From the NCBI GenBank assembly GCA_002798275.1, contig NWQR01000001.1, positions 310,001 through 374,000 of the forward strand: 64,000 nt of DNA, given 5' to 3'. Position numbers and translations under genes: made by a program. A model generated the notes under the pieces. That model did no database searches and had not been told where the DNA came from. It saw only the letters and a list, made by a program, of their open reading frames with translations. This document shows positions 38,316 to 46,679 of this stretch, in pieces (position 1 is the first letter of the stretch; each line of letters starts with the position of its first letter). Source of the stretch: Lysobacteraceae bacterium NML08-0793. GTDB lineage: Bacteria > Pseudomonadota > Gammaproteobacteria > Xanthomonadales > Xanthomonadaceae.

Positions 38316-38699
38316 ATGTCCATTGATACCCCCTACGCCATCGGCATCGAGGTCGTTACCCACTACCTCGACGAGGAATCCGCCCCCGAAAGCAATCGCT
38401 ATGTGTTTGCCTACACCATCCGCATCGAAAATCATGGCAGTGTTGCTGCGCGCCTGACTCATCGCCATTGGGTCATTACCGATGCAGATGGCCGCGTCGA
38501 GAAAGTGCATGGCGAAGGCGTCGTCGGCGAGCAACCTTGGCTGCGTCCCGGTGACGGTTTCGAATACTCCTCGGGCGTGGTGCTGCCCACCAGCCTCGGC
38601 ACCATGTCCGGCGGCTATGAAATGCAGGCCGATGACGGCACCTGTTTCTTTGCCGAAATCCCCGCCTTCACCCTCTCCATTCCGAGGACGCTGCACTAA
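38316..38699 (+). CDS. apaG: ApaG protein
   Basis: ApaG is a 127-residue fibronectin type III-like protein of uncertain role that binds pyrophosphate compounds in some species. The family block is visible as [31 protein letters not shown] (here IRIENHG and [13 protein letters not shown]), then [19 protein letters not shown]. Its stop overlaps the apaH start by one base, so the two are coupled; the conserved pairing suggests a link to dinucleotide metabolism. Confidence 0.95.
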   Translation: MSIDTPYAIGIEVVTHYLDEESAPESNRYVFAYTIRIENHGSVAARLTHRHWVITDADGRVEKVHGEGVVGEQPWLRPGDGFEYSSGVVLPTSLGTMSGGYEMQADDGTCFFAEIPAFTLSIPRTLH

Positions 38700-39520
38700 T
38701 GGCGGTTTGGGCGATTGGCGATTTGCAGGGCTGCTACGAAGCCACCTGCCGACTGCTTGAAAAAATCCATTTCGACCCGGCGCGTGACCAACTCTGGTTC
38801 TGCGGCGATTTGGTCAATCGCGGCGGCCAATCACTAGAAACCCTGCGACTGGTTTACGGCCTGCGCGAGCAATCCGCCGTGGTGCTGGGCAATCACGACT
38901 TGTCGCTGATTGCCATCGGTGAGCGCAAACCCGAAGACCAGCAAAAAGTGAACCCGGATCTGCGCCGCATTCTGGAAGCGCCGGATGCCCGCATCCTGCT
39001 GGACTGGCTGCGCCACCGGCCACTGATGCATGTTGACCGCGTACATGGCTGGGCGATGCTGCACGCCGGGCTTGCCCCACAGTGGACCATCGCCATCGCC
39101 GAAGGCTATGCCCATGAAGTGGAAGAACGCCTGCGCGGCAAAAACTTCCGCAAACTCCTGCGCAGCATGTACGGCGACCGCCCCGCCTGGAATCCGCGCC
39201 TGACCGGTATGGACAGATTGCGCGCCATCATCAATATCTTTACCCGAATGCGCTATTGCAGTCCCAGCGGCCGGATCGCCTTCGACCACAAAGGCACGCC
39301 CGGCAGCCAACCTGCCGGACTGTACCCGTGGTTTGAAGTCCCCGGACGCGCCGAGCGCGACCTGAAAATCGTCTGCGGCCACTGGAGCACGCTAGGGCTG
39401 ATGATTGGCCACGGCGTGCACGCCCTAGATACCGGCGCCGTCTGGGGCGGCAAACTCACGGCTCTACAACTGGACAGTGAAGACCTGCGTCTGGTGCAAG
39501 TCCCCGGCCGAAAGATTTGA
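38699..39520 (+). CDS. apaH: Bis(5'-nucleosyl)-tetraphosphatase, symmetrical
   Basis: ApaH cleaves Ap4A to two ADP and also removes Np4 caps from RNA in E. coli. The 273-residue metallophosphatase has the PPP-family motifs AIGDLQGCYEA, WFCGDLVNRG and LGNHDLSL, and a later CGHWSTLG. All metal ligands are intact. It is the last gene of the surA/pdxA row. Confidence 0.97.
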   Translation: MAVWAIGDLQGCYEATCRLLEKIHFDPARDQLWFCGDLVNRGGQSLETLRLVYGLREQSAVVLGNHDLSLIAIGERKPEDQQKVNPDLRRILEAPDARILLDWLRHRPLMHVDRVHGWAMLHAGLAPQWTIAIAEGYAHEVEERLRGKNFRKLLRSMYGDRPAWNPRLTGMDRLRAIINIFTRMRYCSPSGRIAFDHKGTPGSQPAGLYPWFEVPGRAERDLKIVCGHWSTLGLMIGHGVHALDTGAVWGGKLTALQLDSEDLRLVQVPGRKI

Positions 39521-39625
39521 CCCGCAGCCATTTGCCCGCCACCAACAGGGTTGGCGCAAAGTCAGGCAATTCGCACTGAAAAAGCGCATGATGAGCGCCT
39601 CTATCCTGTGCATTCCCAACCTTTT

Positions 39626-40585
39626 ATGCGCCTGCCGCACCTCCCCCAAAATCCGCATCGACGCCGCCTGCTGAAGCTCGGTGGCATGGCCTTGATTGCC
39701 AGCCAAACCGGCCTTCTGGCCGCCTGCAGCAAAGTCCTCGAAGGCAGCGGCAATACCGTTGGCACCACCGCGGCTACAGGTCGCTGGACCAGCGGCGGCA
39801 CCGCGATGATTGCCAAGGCCGGCCAGTTGCCCAACCCGTTCGATGCAACGCCTGGCAATGCCTGTCAACTGACCTGCGAAGCCACCATCGGCCCTTGCCA
39901 TACCCACTCTGTCGAGCGCCGCGACATCAGTGATGGATGGGATGGCCTGCCGTTGTGCTTGATGCTGCGCGTGCTGGATGAAAACTGCCAGCCGGTACCT
40001 GATGTGATCGTAGAAATCTGGCATACCAATTACACCGGCGGCTATTCCGGCCAAATCCAGCGGATGTGCAACAACAACCAGGACGATTTGGACAAACAGT
40101 TCTTTCGCGGCTATCAACGCACCGACGCGGCCGGCATCGCCCGATTCGACACCTGCTATCCCGGCTGGTATCGCGGGCGCGCGGTACATATCCATGTGCG
40201 CGTGCAAACTGGCGAATATCAGGCCGACGACCATGCCCCGGCCAGCGTGATTACTCAATTCCTGTTCAGTGATGCGCTCAATCAGGAAATCTTTACTGGT
40301 CATGTGCTGTATTCGGGCTACGGTCAGCCCGATACCACGCTTGATACCGACAATGTGGTGGGCGGCGAAAGCGACAAGAGCCCCTATATTCTTGACGTAC
40401 AGCGGCTGGATAACGGCGTGATGCTGGCCTCGAAAACCCTGATTGTGCGTCGTGAGGACGGCCAGCCGCTGTGCCGGGTAAAAGGCGCGCATGGTCAGGG
40501 CGGCCCCGGGGGACGACGCGGCCCACCGCCAGATGGACAGCGCCCCGATGGCCCGCCACCAGATGGCCCACCGCCTGCGCACTGA
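39626..40585 (+). CDS. Exported intradiol ring-cleavage dioxygenase-like protein
   Basis: A 319-residue protein with the intradiol dioxygenase fold. The iron site is recognisable as CYPGWYRGRAVHIHVRV, holding one tyrosine and both histidine ligands. The earlier tyrosine ligand probably lies in WHTNYTGGYSG. The N-terminus has a twin-arginine-like run (HRRRLLKLGG), a hydrophobic stretch and a lipobox GLLAAC, so it is probably a Tat-exported lipoprotein, unlike the cytoplasmic catabolic enzymes. The tail is low-complexity (GPPPDG and PDGPPPDG repeats). Start 39626 puts the export signal at the N-terminus. Substrate unknown. Confidence 0.8.
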   Translation: MRLPHLPQNPHRRRLLKLGGMALIASQTGLLAACSKVLEGSGNTVGTTAATGRWTSGGTAMIAKAGQLPNPFDATPGNACQLTCEATIGPCHTHSVERRDISDGWDGLPLCLMLRVLDENCQPVPDVIVEIWHTNYTGGYSGQIQRMCNNNQDDLDKQFFRGYQRTDAAGIARFDTCYPGWYRGRAVHIHVRVQTGEYQADDHAPASVITQFLFSDALNQEIFTGHVLYSGYGQPDTTLDTDNVVGGESDKSPYILDVQRLDNGVMLASKTLIVRREDGQPLCRVKGAHGQGGPGGRRGPPPDGQRPDGPPPDGPPPAH

Positions 40586-40631
40586 TGGCGATACCGCCCT
40601 GACCGACAAAGCAAGCTGAAGCCTGCTTCCC

Positions 40632-40668
40632 GCACGCCCTGTTCCGCCGAGTAGGGCGTGCTGCTTTT
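40632..40668 (+). terminator. Intrinsic terminator of the dioxygenase gene
   Basis: A 9-bp stem, GCACGCCCT (40632-40640) and AGGGCGTGC (40653-40661), with a 12-base loop is followed by TGCTTTT. It lies 46 bases after the stop. The remaining part of 40586-40786 carries only the pnp terminator. Confidence 0.7.
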
Positions 40669-40739
40669 GCTCGCAATCGGAGCTGCCAATCCGCTGCATT
40701 CAGGCGTCGGGGGAGCGACGGCAAGCAACTACGGCCATC

Positions 40740-40766
40740 AAAAAGGCCCGGCACATGGCCGGGCCT
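40740..40766 (-). terminator. Intrinsic terminator of pnp
   Basis: On the minus strand a 9-bp stem (40766-40758 with 40752-40744) and 5-base loop is followed by TTTTT (40744-40740). It lies 20 bases past the pnp stop codon. Confidence 0.88.
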
Positions 40767-40786
40767 CGAAACAGGCTTGGCTGTTT

Positions 40787-42898
40787 TTATTCGGCGCTCG
40801 GCATGCCTTCGCCTTCGGCCACGGCCTTCATCGACAAGCGGATACGACCCTGCTTGTCCACTTCCAGCACCTTGACCTTGACCACATCGCCTTCCTTCAG
40901 CTTGTCGCTGACCTTTTCCACGCGCTCGCTGGAGATTTGCGAGACGTGCACCAAGCCGTCCTTGCCGGGCAGGATGGTAACGAATGCGCCAAAGTCCATG
41001 ATCTTGGCAACCTTGCCTTCATAGATGCGGCCAGGCTCCACGTCCGAGGTGATTTGCTCGATGCGGCTCTTGGCGGCCATCGCTGCGGCATTGTTGACCG
41101 AAGCGATGGTGATGGTGCCATCGTCCTGAATGTCGATCTGCGTGCCGGTTTCCTTGGTGATCGCCTGAATGGTGGCGCCACCCTTGCCGATGACTTCGCG
41201 GATCTTGTCCGGATGAATCTTGATGGTGAGCAGACGCGGCGCATATTCAGACAGCTCCTCGCGCGCACTGGTAATGGCCTTGGCCATTTCGCCGAGGATA
41301 TGCAGGCGACCTTGCTTGGCCTGTGCCAATGCCACCTTCATGATTTCTTCGGTGATGCCCTGAATCTTGATGTCCATTTGCAACGCGGTGATGCCCTGCT
41401 CGCTGCCGGCCACCTTGAAGTCCATATCGCCTAGGTGATCTTCATCCCCGAGGATGTCGGAAAGCACCACATATTCATCGCCTTCTTTCACAAGACCCAT
41501 GGCGATACCGGCCACCGGACGCTTCACCGGCACACCGGCATCCATCAGCGCCAGCGAGGAGCCGCACACCGAAGCCATCGACGAAGAGCCGTTGGATTCG
41601 GTGATTTCCGACACCACGCGCACGGTGTAGGGGAAGGTTTCGATGCTCGGCATCATCGCCAGCACACCGCGCTTGGCAAGACGACCATGACCGATTTCGC
41701 GGCGCTTGGGCGCACCAAAGCGGCCGGTTTCGCCCACCGAATACGGCGGGAAGTTGTAATGGAACAGGAAGTTTTCTTTCCACTCACCGGCCACGTCGTC
41801 GATGATCTGACCATCGCGCGCAGTGCCAAGCGTGGTCACTACCAGCGCCTGGGTTTCACCGCGGGTGAACAGCGCCGAGCCGTGCACGCGCGGCAGCACG
41901 CCCACTTTGCAGGTAATCGGACGCACATCGGTCAGGCCACGACCATCAATACGCTTCTTGGTTGCCAGCACCGATTGGCGCATGGTCTGGTATTCCTGCT
42001 CGCCAAACTCTTTCAGAAGATCGGCAATCTTCCAGCCCTCGGCTTCCACCTTGGGCGAGAGCCGGTCGGCAATGTCTTGGCGCAGCACATTGATGGCTTC
42101 ACGACGGTCGAGCTTGTCGATGATCTGGAAGGCGCTCTTGAGCTTGTCGCCGATATGGCCGATGACTTCGCCAATCAGGCTTTCGTTCTTGGCCGGGGCT
42201 TCCCAGTCGGACGGCTTGACGCCGGCTTCAGCCACCAATGCATTGATGTTTTCAATCACCACCTGCATTTCCCGATGGCCGAACATCACTGCGCCTAGCA
42301 TCACTTCTTCAGAAAGCTCACGGGCTTCGGATTCCACCATCAGCACCGCATCACGGGTACCGGCAACCACCAGTTCCAGGTCGGAATCCTTCAGTTCGCT
42401 GACGGTCGGGTTGAGCAGATACTGGCCATTCCGGTAGCCGACCTTGGCTGCCCCAATCGGCCCTTGGAACGGGCTGCCGCACAGTGCCAGTGCAGCCGAA
42501 GCGCCAATCATGGCCAGCACATCGCCTTCCACTTCCGGGTTCAGCGACACCAACTGACAGATGATCTGCACTTCGTTTTTGTATTCCTCCGGGAACAGCG
42601 GGCGGATCGGGCGGTCGATAAGACGGCTGATCAGGGTTTCCTTCTCGGTCGGACGGCCTTCACGCTTGAAGAAGCCACCGGGGATACGGCCACCGGCATA
42701 GAACTTTTCCTGATAGTCCACGGTCAGCGGGAAGAAGTCCTGGCCTTCGCGGGCGGCCTTGGCGGCCACGGCAGTGGCCAGCACTACGGTGCCCTCGCAG
42801 GACACCATGACTGCGCCGCCGGCCTGGCGGGCGATTTCGCCGGTTTCAAGGGTGACGGTCTTGCCGCCGTACTGGAAGGTTTTGGTGATTTTGGCCAC
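40787..42898 (-). CDS. pnp: Polyribonucleotide nucleotidyltransferase
   Basis: PNPase degrades RNA 3' to 5' by phosphorolysis and is a degradosome component. The 703-residue protein has two RNase PH domains (first with [29 protein letters not shown], here REGRPTEKE and [10 protein letters not shown]; second with [14 protein letters not shown] and GRREIGHG-like KRREIGHG). A helical linker, a KH domain ([15 protein letters not shown]) and an S1 domain ([20 protein letters not shown], here [13 protein letters not shown]) complete it. It starts with GTG at 42898 after an AAGGA Shine-Dalgarno. rpsO lies upstream, the conserved rpsO-pnp order. Confidence 0.98.
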   Translation of the reverse strand: MAKITKTFQYGGKTVTLETGEIARQAGGAVMVSCEGTVVLATAVAAKAAREGQDFFPLTVDYQEKFYAGGRIPGGFFKREGRPTEKETLISRLIDRPIRPLFPEEYKNEVQIICQLVSLNPEVEGDVLAMIGASAALALCGSPFQGPIGAAKVGYRNGQYLLNPTVSELKDSDLELVVAGTRDAVLMVESEARELSEEVMLGAVMFGHREMQVVIENINALVAEAGVKPSDWEAPAKNESLIGEVIGHIGDKLKSAFQIIDKLDRREAINVLRQDIADRLSPKVEAEGWKIADLLKEFGEQEYQTMRQSVLATKKRIDGRGLTDVRPITCKVGVLPRVHGSALFTRGETQALVVTTLGTARDGQIIDDVAGEWKENFLFHYNFPPYSVGETGRFGAPKRREIGHGRLAKRGVLAMMPSIETFPYTVRVVSEITESNGSSSMASVCGSSLALMDAGVPVKRPVAGIAMGLVKEGDEYVVLSDILGDEDHLGDMDFKVAGSEQGITALQMDIKIQGITEEIMKVALAQAKQGRLHILGEMAKAITSAREELSEYAPRLLTIKIHPDKIREVIGKGGATIQAITKETGTQIDIQDDGTITIASVNNAAAMAAKSRIEQITSDVEPGRIYEGKVAKIMDFGAFVTILPGKDGLVHVSQISSERVEKVSDKLKEGDVVKVKVLEVDKQGRIRLSMKAVAEGEGMPSAE

Positions 42899-42974
42899 GT
42901 CGGTTCCTTTGGTTGCCTCAAAGCCCCTGCTTCAAGGCGGTGATGTAACGGTTGAAATACTTGAGAGCCGCTTA

Positions 42975-43009
42975 AAAAACGAAACCGCAGCACCTTGGCA
43001 GTGCTGCGG
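42975..43009 (-). terminator. Hairpin with T-run between rpsO and pnp
   Basis: On the minus strand a 9-bp stem CCGCAGCAC / GTGCTGCGG (43009-43001 with 42993-42985, 7-base loop) is followed by TTTCGTTTTTT. It lies 10 bases past the rpsO stop. In E. coli the matching gap holds a terminator and an RNase III hairpin that control pnp, so this may be an attenuator for pnp. Confidence 0.8.
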
Positions 43010-43019
43010 CTCGGGGGTC

Positions 43020-43280
43020 TTAGCGACGCAGACCCAGTTTCTGGATCAATGCCTTGTAACGCTCGGCATCCTTGCGATGCAGATAGTCAAGCAAGCTGCG
43101 ACGCTGGTTGACCAGCTTCAGAAGGCCACGACGGCTGTGGTGATCCTGCTTGTGCACCTTGAAGTGCTCGGTCAACTGCTGGATACGGGCAGTCAACAGT
43201 GCCACTTGCACTTCCGGCGAGCCGGTGTCATTGGCACCACGCTGATTGTCTTTGATGATTTGGGCGGTATCGATGGACAT
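43020..43280 (-). CDS. rpsO: 30S ribosomal protein S15
   Basis: S15 is a primary 16S rRNA-binding protein of the 30S platform. The 86-residue product has the family pattern [35 protein letters not shown], shown by [14 protein letters not shown] and [12 protein letters not shown], and ends [13 protein letters not shown]. It follows a promoter at 43424-43396 with an 85- to 110-base leader, in which S15 autoregulation, known in E. coli, could act. Confidence 0.98.
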   Translation of the reverse strand: MSIDTAQIIKDNQRGANDTGSPEVQVALLTARIQQLTEHFKVHKQDHHSRRGLLKLVNQRRSLLDYLHRKDAERYKALIQKLGLRR

Positions 43281-43366
43281 GATTTGTCTCTTGGGTAGAT
43301 GCGTGACCGGCAGGAACGCCCCTTCCGCCTGGGTTTCGGGGACGCACCGCAGGTTCGCCGCGAGCT

Positions 43367-43389
43367 AAAGAAAAAGCCGCCGAAGCGGC
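43367..43389 (-). terminator. UUCG hairpin with T-run at the start of the rpsO leader
   Basis: On the minus strand GCCGC-TTCG-GCGGC (43389-43376) is followed by TTTTTCTTT (43375-43367). It could end transcripts coming from the HIT gene. The predicted rpsO start site falls on its first bases, so it may instead form a 5'-end stem of the rpsO mRNA. Confidence 0.65.
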
Positions 43390-43395
43390 GCGCGG

Positions 43396-43424
43396 ATTAT
43401 AAACCGCCCGTCCGCCATGAACAA
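43396..43424 (-). promoter_or_regulatory. Promoter of rpsO-pnp
   Basis: On the minus strand TTGTTC (43424-43419) and a perfect TATAAT (43401-43396) are separated by exactly 17 bases. The start site is predicted near 43389. Confidence 0.75.
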
Positions 43425-43447
43425 GGCAAACCGCGCGGCGGTTTGCC
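43425..43447 (-). terminator. Stable hairpin after the HIT gene
   Basis: A perfect 10-bp stem (43425-43434 with 43438-43447) has only a 3-base loop and lies 12 bases past the HIT-protein stop on the minus strand. TTGTT follows, shared with the rpsO -35 box. It is a likely terminator or RNA-end stabiliser for the HIT gene. Confidence 0.6.
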
Positions 43448-43459
43448 CATTCCGTCTGG

Positions 43460-43804
43460 TTACGGCGTGCCGAACCGTCCCAGCGGCGCACCGGCCAGCA
43501 GATGCAGATGAATCTGAAACACGGTCTGGCCGCCATCGCCATTGCAATTCATCACGATGCGATAGCCGCTTTGGTCAAAGCCCTGTGCCTTGGCGTAATT
43601 GGCTGCCGCTACGGCCAAGCGGCCAATGATTTCCGGCTGGTTCTGCGGCACCTCGTTCAAGGTGGCGAAATCCTGCTTGGGCACGAACAGCACATGCACC
43701 GGGGCTTGTGGCGCGATATCGCGGAAGGCGAATAGATGTTCGTCCTCATAGACAATTTCGGCGGGGATTTCGCGGTCGCGGATTTTGTGAAAAACAGTGC
43801 TCAT
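43460..43804 (-). CDS. HIT family protein (HinT-like) with altered first histidine
   Basis: A 114-residue HIT-domain protein, probably a purine nucleoside phosphoramidase of the HinT branch. It starts STVFHKIRDREIPAEIVYEDE and shows the nucleotide-binding segment YRIVMNCNGDGGQTVF. The triad usually reads H-x-H-x-H; here it is Gln97-Ile-His99-Leu-His101, so the central nucleophile and the last His remain but the first is Gln. Codons for this region read cag-att-cat-ctg-cat. Whether activity changes is unknown. It stands alone between bpt-side genes and rpsO. Confidence 0.9.
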   Translation of the reverse strand: MSTVFHKIRDREIPAEIVYEDEHLFAFRDIAPQAPVHVLFVPKQDFATLNEVPQNQPEIIGRLAVAAANYAKAQGFDQSGYRIVMNCNGDGGQTVFQIHLHLLAGAPLGRFGTP

Positions 43805-43880
43805 GAAACGGGCTCGTGCTGGGACTTGCCTGATTCTAGCCCGGATATTCCGGCTGACCGAAACATCCGGGCGTGCTTAC

Positions 43881-44525
43881 TCAGTGCCTGTCCGGCTTTT
43901 GCGGTGCCGACGTTGCGCGCTCGCCACGGGCACGTTCACCCGCCCGGCCTGCTTGAGCGCGTTCGACCCGCGCAGCCCGCATGGCATCGAATTCGGCACG
44001 GGAAAGCTGACCATCGTTATTGCTGTCTGCGGCCTTGAACATGGCCTCATGACGCTGGCGTTGCCGCAGCTCCCGGTCAGCGGCGTCGATGAAACCGTCC
44101 CGATTCAAATCCAGCGTGGCAAAACGGCTGGCAAATTCGGGGCGGGCTTCGGCCTCGGCGCGGCTGATGCGGCGATCCCCGTCCTTGTCCAGTCCGCGCA
44201 TGCCACCCGCCTGATCACCGCCATGTGCCGAACCGCGTTCATGTCGTCCGCCCTGGCCACGATGTTGCATCGGCCTTGCGCTGCGCAGTTCTTCTTGCGA
44301 GAGCTTGCCATCCTTGTTGCCGTCGAGCGTATCGAAGCGCTCGGCAAGACGGGGGTGGGCAGCCGCCTCGCTGCGGGAAATGAAGCCGTCTTTGTCGCTG
44401 TCGGCTGCGACATGACGCGGCGGGCGAGCTTCACGGGATTGCCCGGTTTGGGTTTGCGCCAGTGCAAGGCCGGAAGCCGCGACTAGGGTGGCGGTGATGG
44501 CGACAACAAGTTTGCGAGAGGTCAT
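43881..44525 (-). CDS. Exported five-EF-hand calcium-binding protein
   Basis: A 214-residue precursor with a signal peptide (LVVAITATLVAASGLALA) and five 12-residue EF-hand loops at 42-53 (DSDKDGFISRSE), 68-79 (DGNKDGKLSQEE), 113-124 (DKDGDRRISRAE), 139-150 (DLNRDGFIDAAD) and 167-178 (DSNNDGQLSRAE). Four have the canonical Gly at position 6; the third has Arg. The C-terminus is basic. It is presumably a periplasmic or secreted calcium sensor or buffer. Start 44525 follows an AGGAG Shine-Dalgarno. The gene appears monocistronic and is divergent from bpt. Confidence 0.9.
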   Translation of the reverse strand: MTSRKLVVAITATLVAASGLALAQTQTGQSREARPPRHVAADSDKDGFISRSEAAAHPRLAERFDTLDGNKDGKLSQEELRSARPMQHRGQGGRHERGSAHGGDQAGGMRGLDKDGDRRISRAEAEARPEFASRFATLDLNRDGFIDAADRELRQRQRHEAMFKAADSNNDGQLSRAEFDAMRAARVERAQAGRAGERARGERATSAPQKPDRH

Positions 44526-44642
44526 AGTGCACTCCTGAATGCGTGAAAGGTGTGCAATCAACGCGCCGGATTTTTCGCCGTTGACGCCTACACGGCCTTG
44601 TTCAGCCCGCAGCCAGACGCAGGAAACCGCTATGCTGCGCCG

Positions 44643-45383
44643 ATGCAGCAACCGCAATCTTCATCACCAGAAATCGGCCTGTATCTGACCGGCGAGCGCG
44701 ACTGCGGCTATTGGCCGGCCCGCAGGGCATGCGACCTGGTGTTGGCGCCCAAAGATCCACGCCTTGCGGCGATGTATCCGCGCGCGCTGGAATTGGGCTT
44801 TCGTCGCTCCGGCAGTTTGGTTTATCGCCCGGCCTGCCCGCATTGCAGCGCCTGCATATCGGTGCGCATCCCGGTGGCCAAGTTCCGCCCCAACCGCAGT
44901 CAGCGACGCAACTGGCAACAAAATGCCGACCTGCACCTGCAAGTGCGGCCTGCCAGGCAGAGCGATGAGCAGTTCGCGCTATATCGCCGTTATCTGGCCA
45001 GCCGCCATGCCGGGGGCGGCATGGACGCACATACGCCGGAAGATTTCGCGCAGTTTCTTGTCACGGCGCAGTTTCGCGCTCATTTTTTCGAGCTGCGCGA
45101 TGGCGAACGACTGCTCGCCACCGCAGTAACCGATGTATTGCCCGATGCACTGTCGTCCGTTTACACCTTCTATGCGCCCGAAGCCGCCGATCGCGGCCTG
45201 GGCACCCATGCGATTCTGCGGCAAATCCGCTGGGCGGCAGAAAACGGCCTGTCGCATGTCTATCTGGGCTTCTGGCTGCAAAACCATCCAAAAATGGATT
45301 ACAAACGCCGCTTCATGCCGCTGGAAGGCTTTGACGGCCAGCAGTGGCTGCCTTTTGAACATTTCCTGTCGGAGCTGTCATGA
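44643..45383 (+). CDS. bpt: Leucyl-tRNA--protein transferase acting on Asp/Glu N-termini (Bpt)
   Basis: Bpt adds leucine to proteins with N-terminal Asp or Glu and so sends them to ClpS-ClpAP, the bacterial N-degron route. The 246-residue protein has the Ate/Bpt N-terminal cysteine block ERDCGYWPARRACDLVLAP and the CPHCSACISVRIPV segment. The C-terminal GNAT-like fold contains DVLPDALSSVYTFY and HVYLGFWLQNHPKMDYK. Start 44643 is the first Met before the conserved block. It overlaps the next gene by 4 bases. Confidence 0.93.
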   Translation: MQQPQSSSPEIGLYLTGERDCGYWPARRACDLVLAPKDPRLAAMYPRALELGFRRSGSLVYRPACPHCSACISVRIPVAKFRPNRSQRRNWQQNADLHLQVRPARQSDEQFALYRRYLASRHAGGGMDAHTPEDFAQFLVTAQFRAHFFELRDGERLLATAVTDVLPDALSSVYTFYAPEAADRGLGTHAILRQIRWAAENGLSHVYLGFWLQNHPKMDYKRRFMPLEGFDGQQWLPFEHFLSELS

Positions 45384-46594
45384 GTTTTCGTCCGCTTTTT
45401 CTTGCCGCCAGCAGCGTACTGCTGTTGGCCGCCTGTGTCCGTGTCTATCTGCATGGCACTCCCGCCGCCGCAGCCGATGAGCCGCCCACGATGCGCTTTG
45501 CCAGCTACAACACCTCGCTGTATCACGATCAGGCCGGCGGCCTGATTGCACGACTGGAAAATGACGATGAAGCCGCGCGCAAAATCGCCGCGGTATTGCA
45601 ACGGATGCGGCCAGATGTGGTGCTGCTCAACGAGTTCGATTTCGACCCGGCAGGCCGCGCAGCAGACTTGTTCCAGCGCCGCTATCTTGAAAAGCCGCAA
45701 TTTGGCCTCGACCCCATCCACTACCCCTATCGACATCTCGCGCCGGTCAATACCGGGGTAGCCAGCGGACTGGATCTGGATGGCGATGGCAAAATCGAAA
45801 GCCACGGCCGTGCCTATGGCAATGATGCTTGGGGCTATGGCCTGCATCCGGGGCAATACGGAATGCTGGTGCTGTCTCGATACCCCATCGACCGGGCGCG
45901 CATCCGCAGTTTTCAGTATTTCAAATGGTCGGCATTGCCCGGTGCGCTGCGACCGCTGGACCCGGCCACCGGCAAGCCTTGGCACCCGGATGGCATCTGG
46001 CAGGCATTACGACTGTCATCCAAATCGCATTGGGATGTCCCGATCCAAACCCCGCGGGGCGAAGTCCATCTGCTCGCCCTGCATCCCACGCCGCCGGTTT
46101 TCGATGGCCCCGAAGACCGCAACGGCGCACGCAACCATGACGAAATCCGCCTCATGGCCGAATACATTTCCGCAAAGCCGCTGCCTTGGCTATGCGATGA
46201 CCTAGGACAATGCGGCGGTCTGCCTGCCGATGCCGCCTTCGTGATTGTCGGTGATCTCAATGCCGATCCCGTCGATGGCGACAGCAAGCCCGGCGCAATC
46301 GCGCAACTGCTCGAACATCCCCGGGTGCTGCATTATCCGGCGCCACGCAGTCCGGGCGCCGCCGCCCGCGCAGCGCATTACGGCATTCCACGACGCGGCG
46401 ATACAGCCGTTCATACCGGCGACTTCGGCCCGCGCTCGGGCACTCTGCGACTTGACTATGTACTGCCTTCACGCCAGCTTGCGGTCAAACAAAGTGGCGT
46501 GTTCTGGCCACTACCCGAAAGCGCCGAAGCCGCCTTTGCCGGGGGCAGCGACCATCATCTGGTATGGCTGGACTTGGATTTGCCCAAGCAGTGA
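45380..46594 (+). CDS. Endonuclease/exonuclease/phosphatase-family lipoprotein
   Basis: A 404-residue protein with a lipoprotein signal (FLAASSVLLLAACV, lipidated Cys near 19) and an EEP nuclease/phosphatase domain. Active-site elements are the metal Glu in VVLLNEFDFDP, the Asp-Asn pair in IVGDLNADPVDGDS and the terminal Asp-His in GGSDHHLVWLDL. EEP proteins cleave phosphodiesters in nucleic acids or lipids, and the lipoprotein signal puts this one in the envelope. Substrate unknown. It is coupled to bpt by a 4-base overlap. Confidence 0.88.
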   Translation: MSFRPLFLAASSVLLLAACVRVYLHGTPAAAADEPPTMRFASYNTSLYHDQAGGLIARLENDDEAARKIAAVLQRMRPDVVLLNEFDFDPAGRAADLFQRRYLEKPQFGLDPIHYPYRHLAPVNTGVASGLDLDGDGKIESHGRAYGNDAWGYGLHPGQYGMLVLSRYPIDRARIRSFQYFKWSALPGALRPLDPATGKPWHPDGIWQALRLSSKSHWDVPIQTPRGEVHLLALHPTPPVFDGPEDRNGARNHDEIRLMAEYISAKPLPWLCDDLGQCGGLPADAAFVIVGDLNADPVDGDSKPGAIAQLLEHPRVLHYPAPRSPGAAARAAHYGIPRRGDTAVHTGDFGPRSGTLRLDYVLPSRQLAVKQSGVFWPLPESAEAAFAGGSDHHLVWLDLDLPKQ

Positions 46595-46633
46595 GTCCCG
46601 CTTCCGGGCAGCTACCCAAAGGCGCTGCCTGCT

Positions 46634-46664
46634 TTCTGCCCGCCGCTTTCCACGACGGGCAGAA
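46634..46664. terminator. Possible hairpin between convergent genes
   Basis: A 9-bp stem, TTCTGCCCG (46634-46642) and CGGGCAGAA (46656-46664), sits in the 85-base gap between the convergent EEP gene and purT. There is no clear T-run on either side. Confidence 0.4.
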
Positions 46665-46679
46665 TGGGCAGATACCAAC

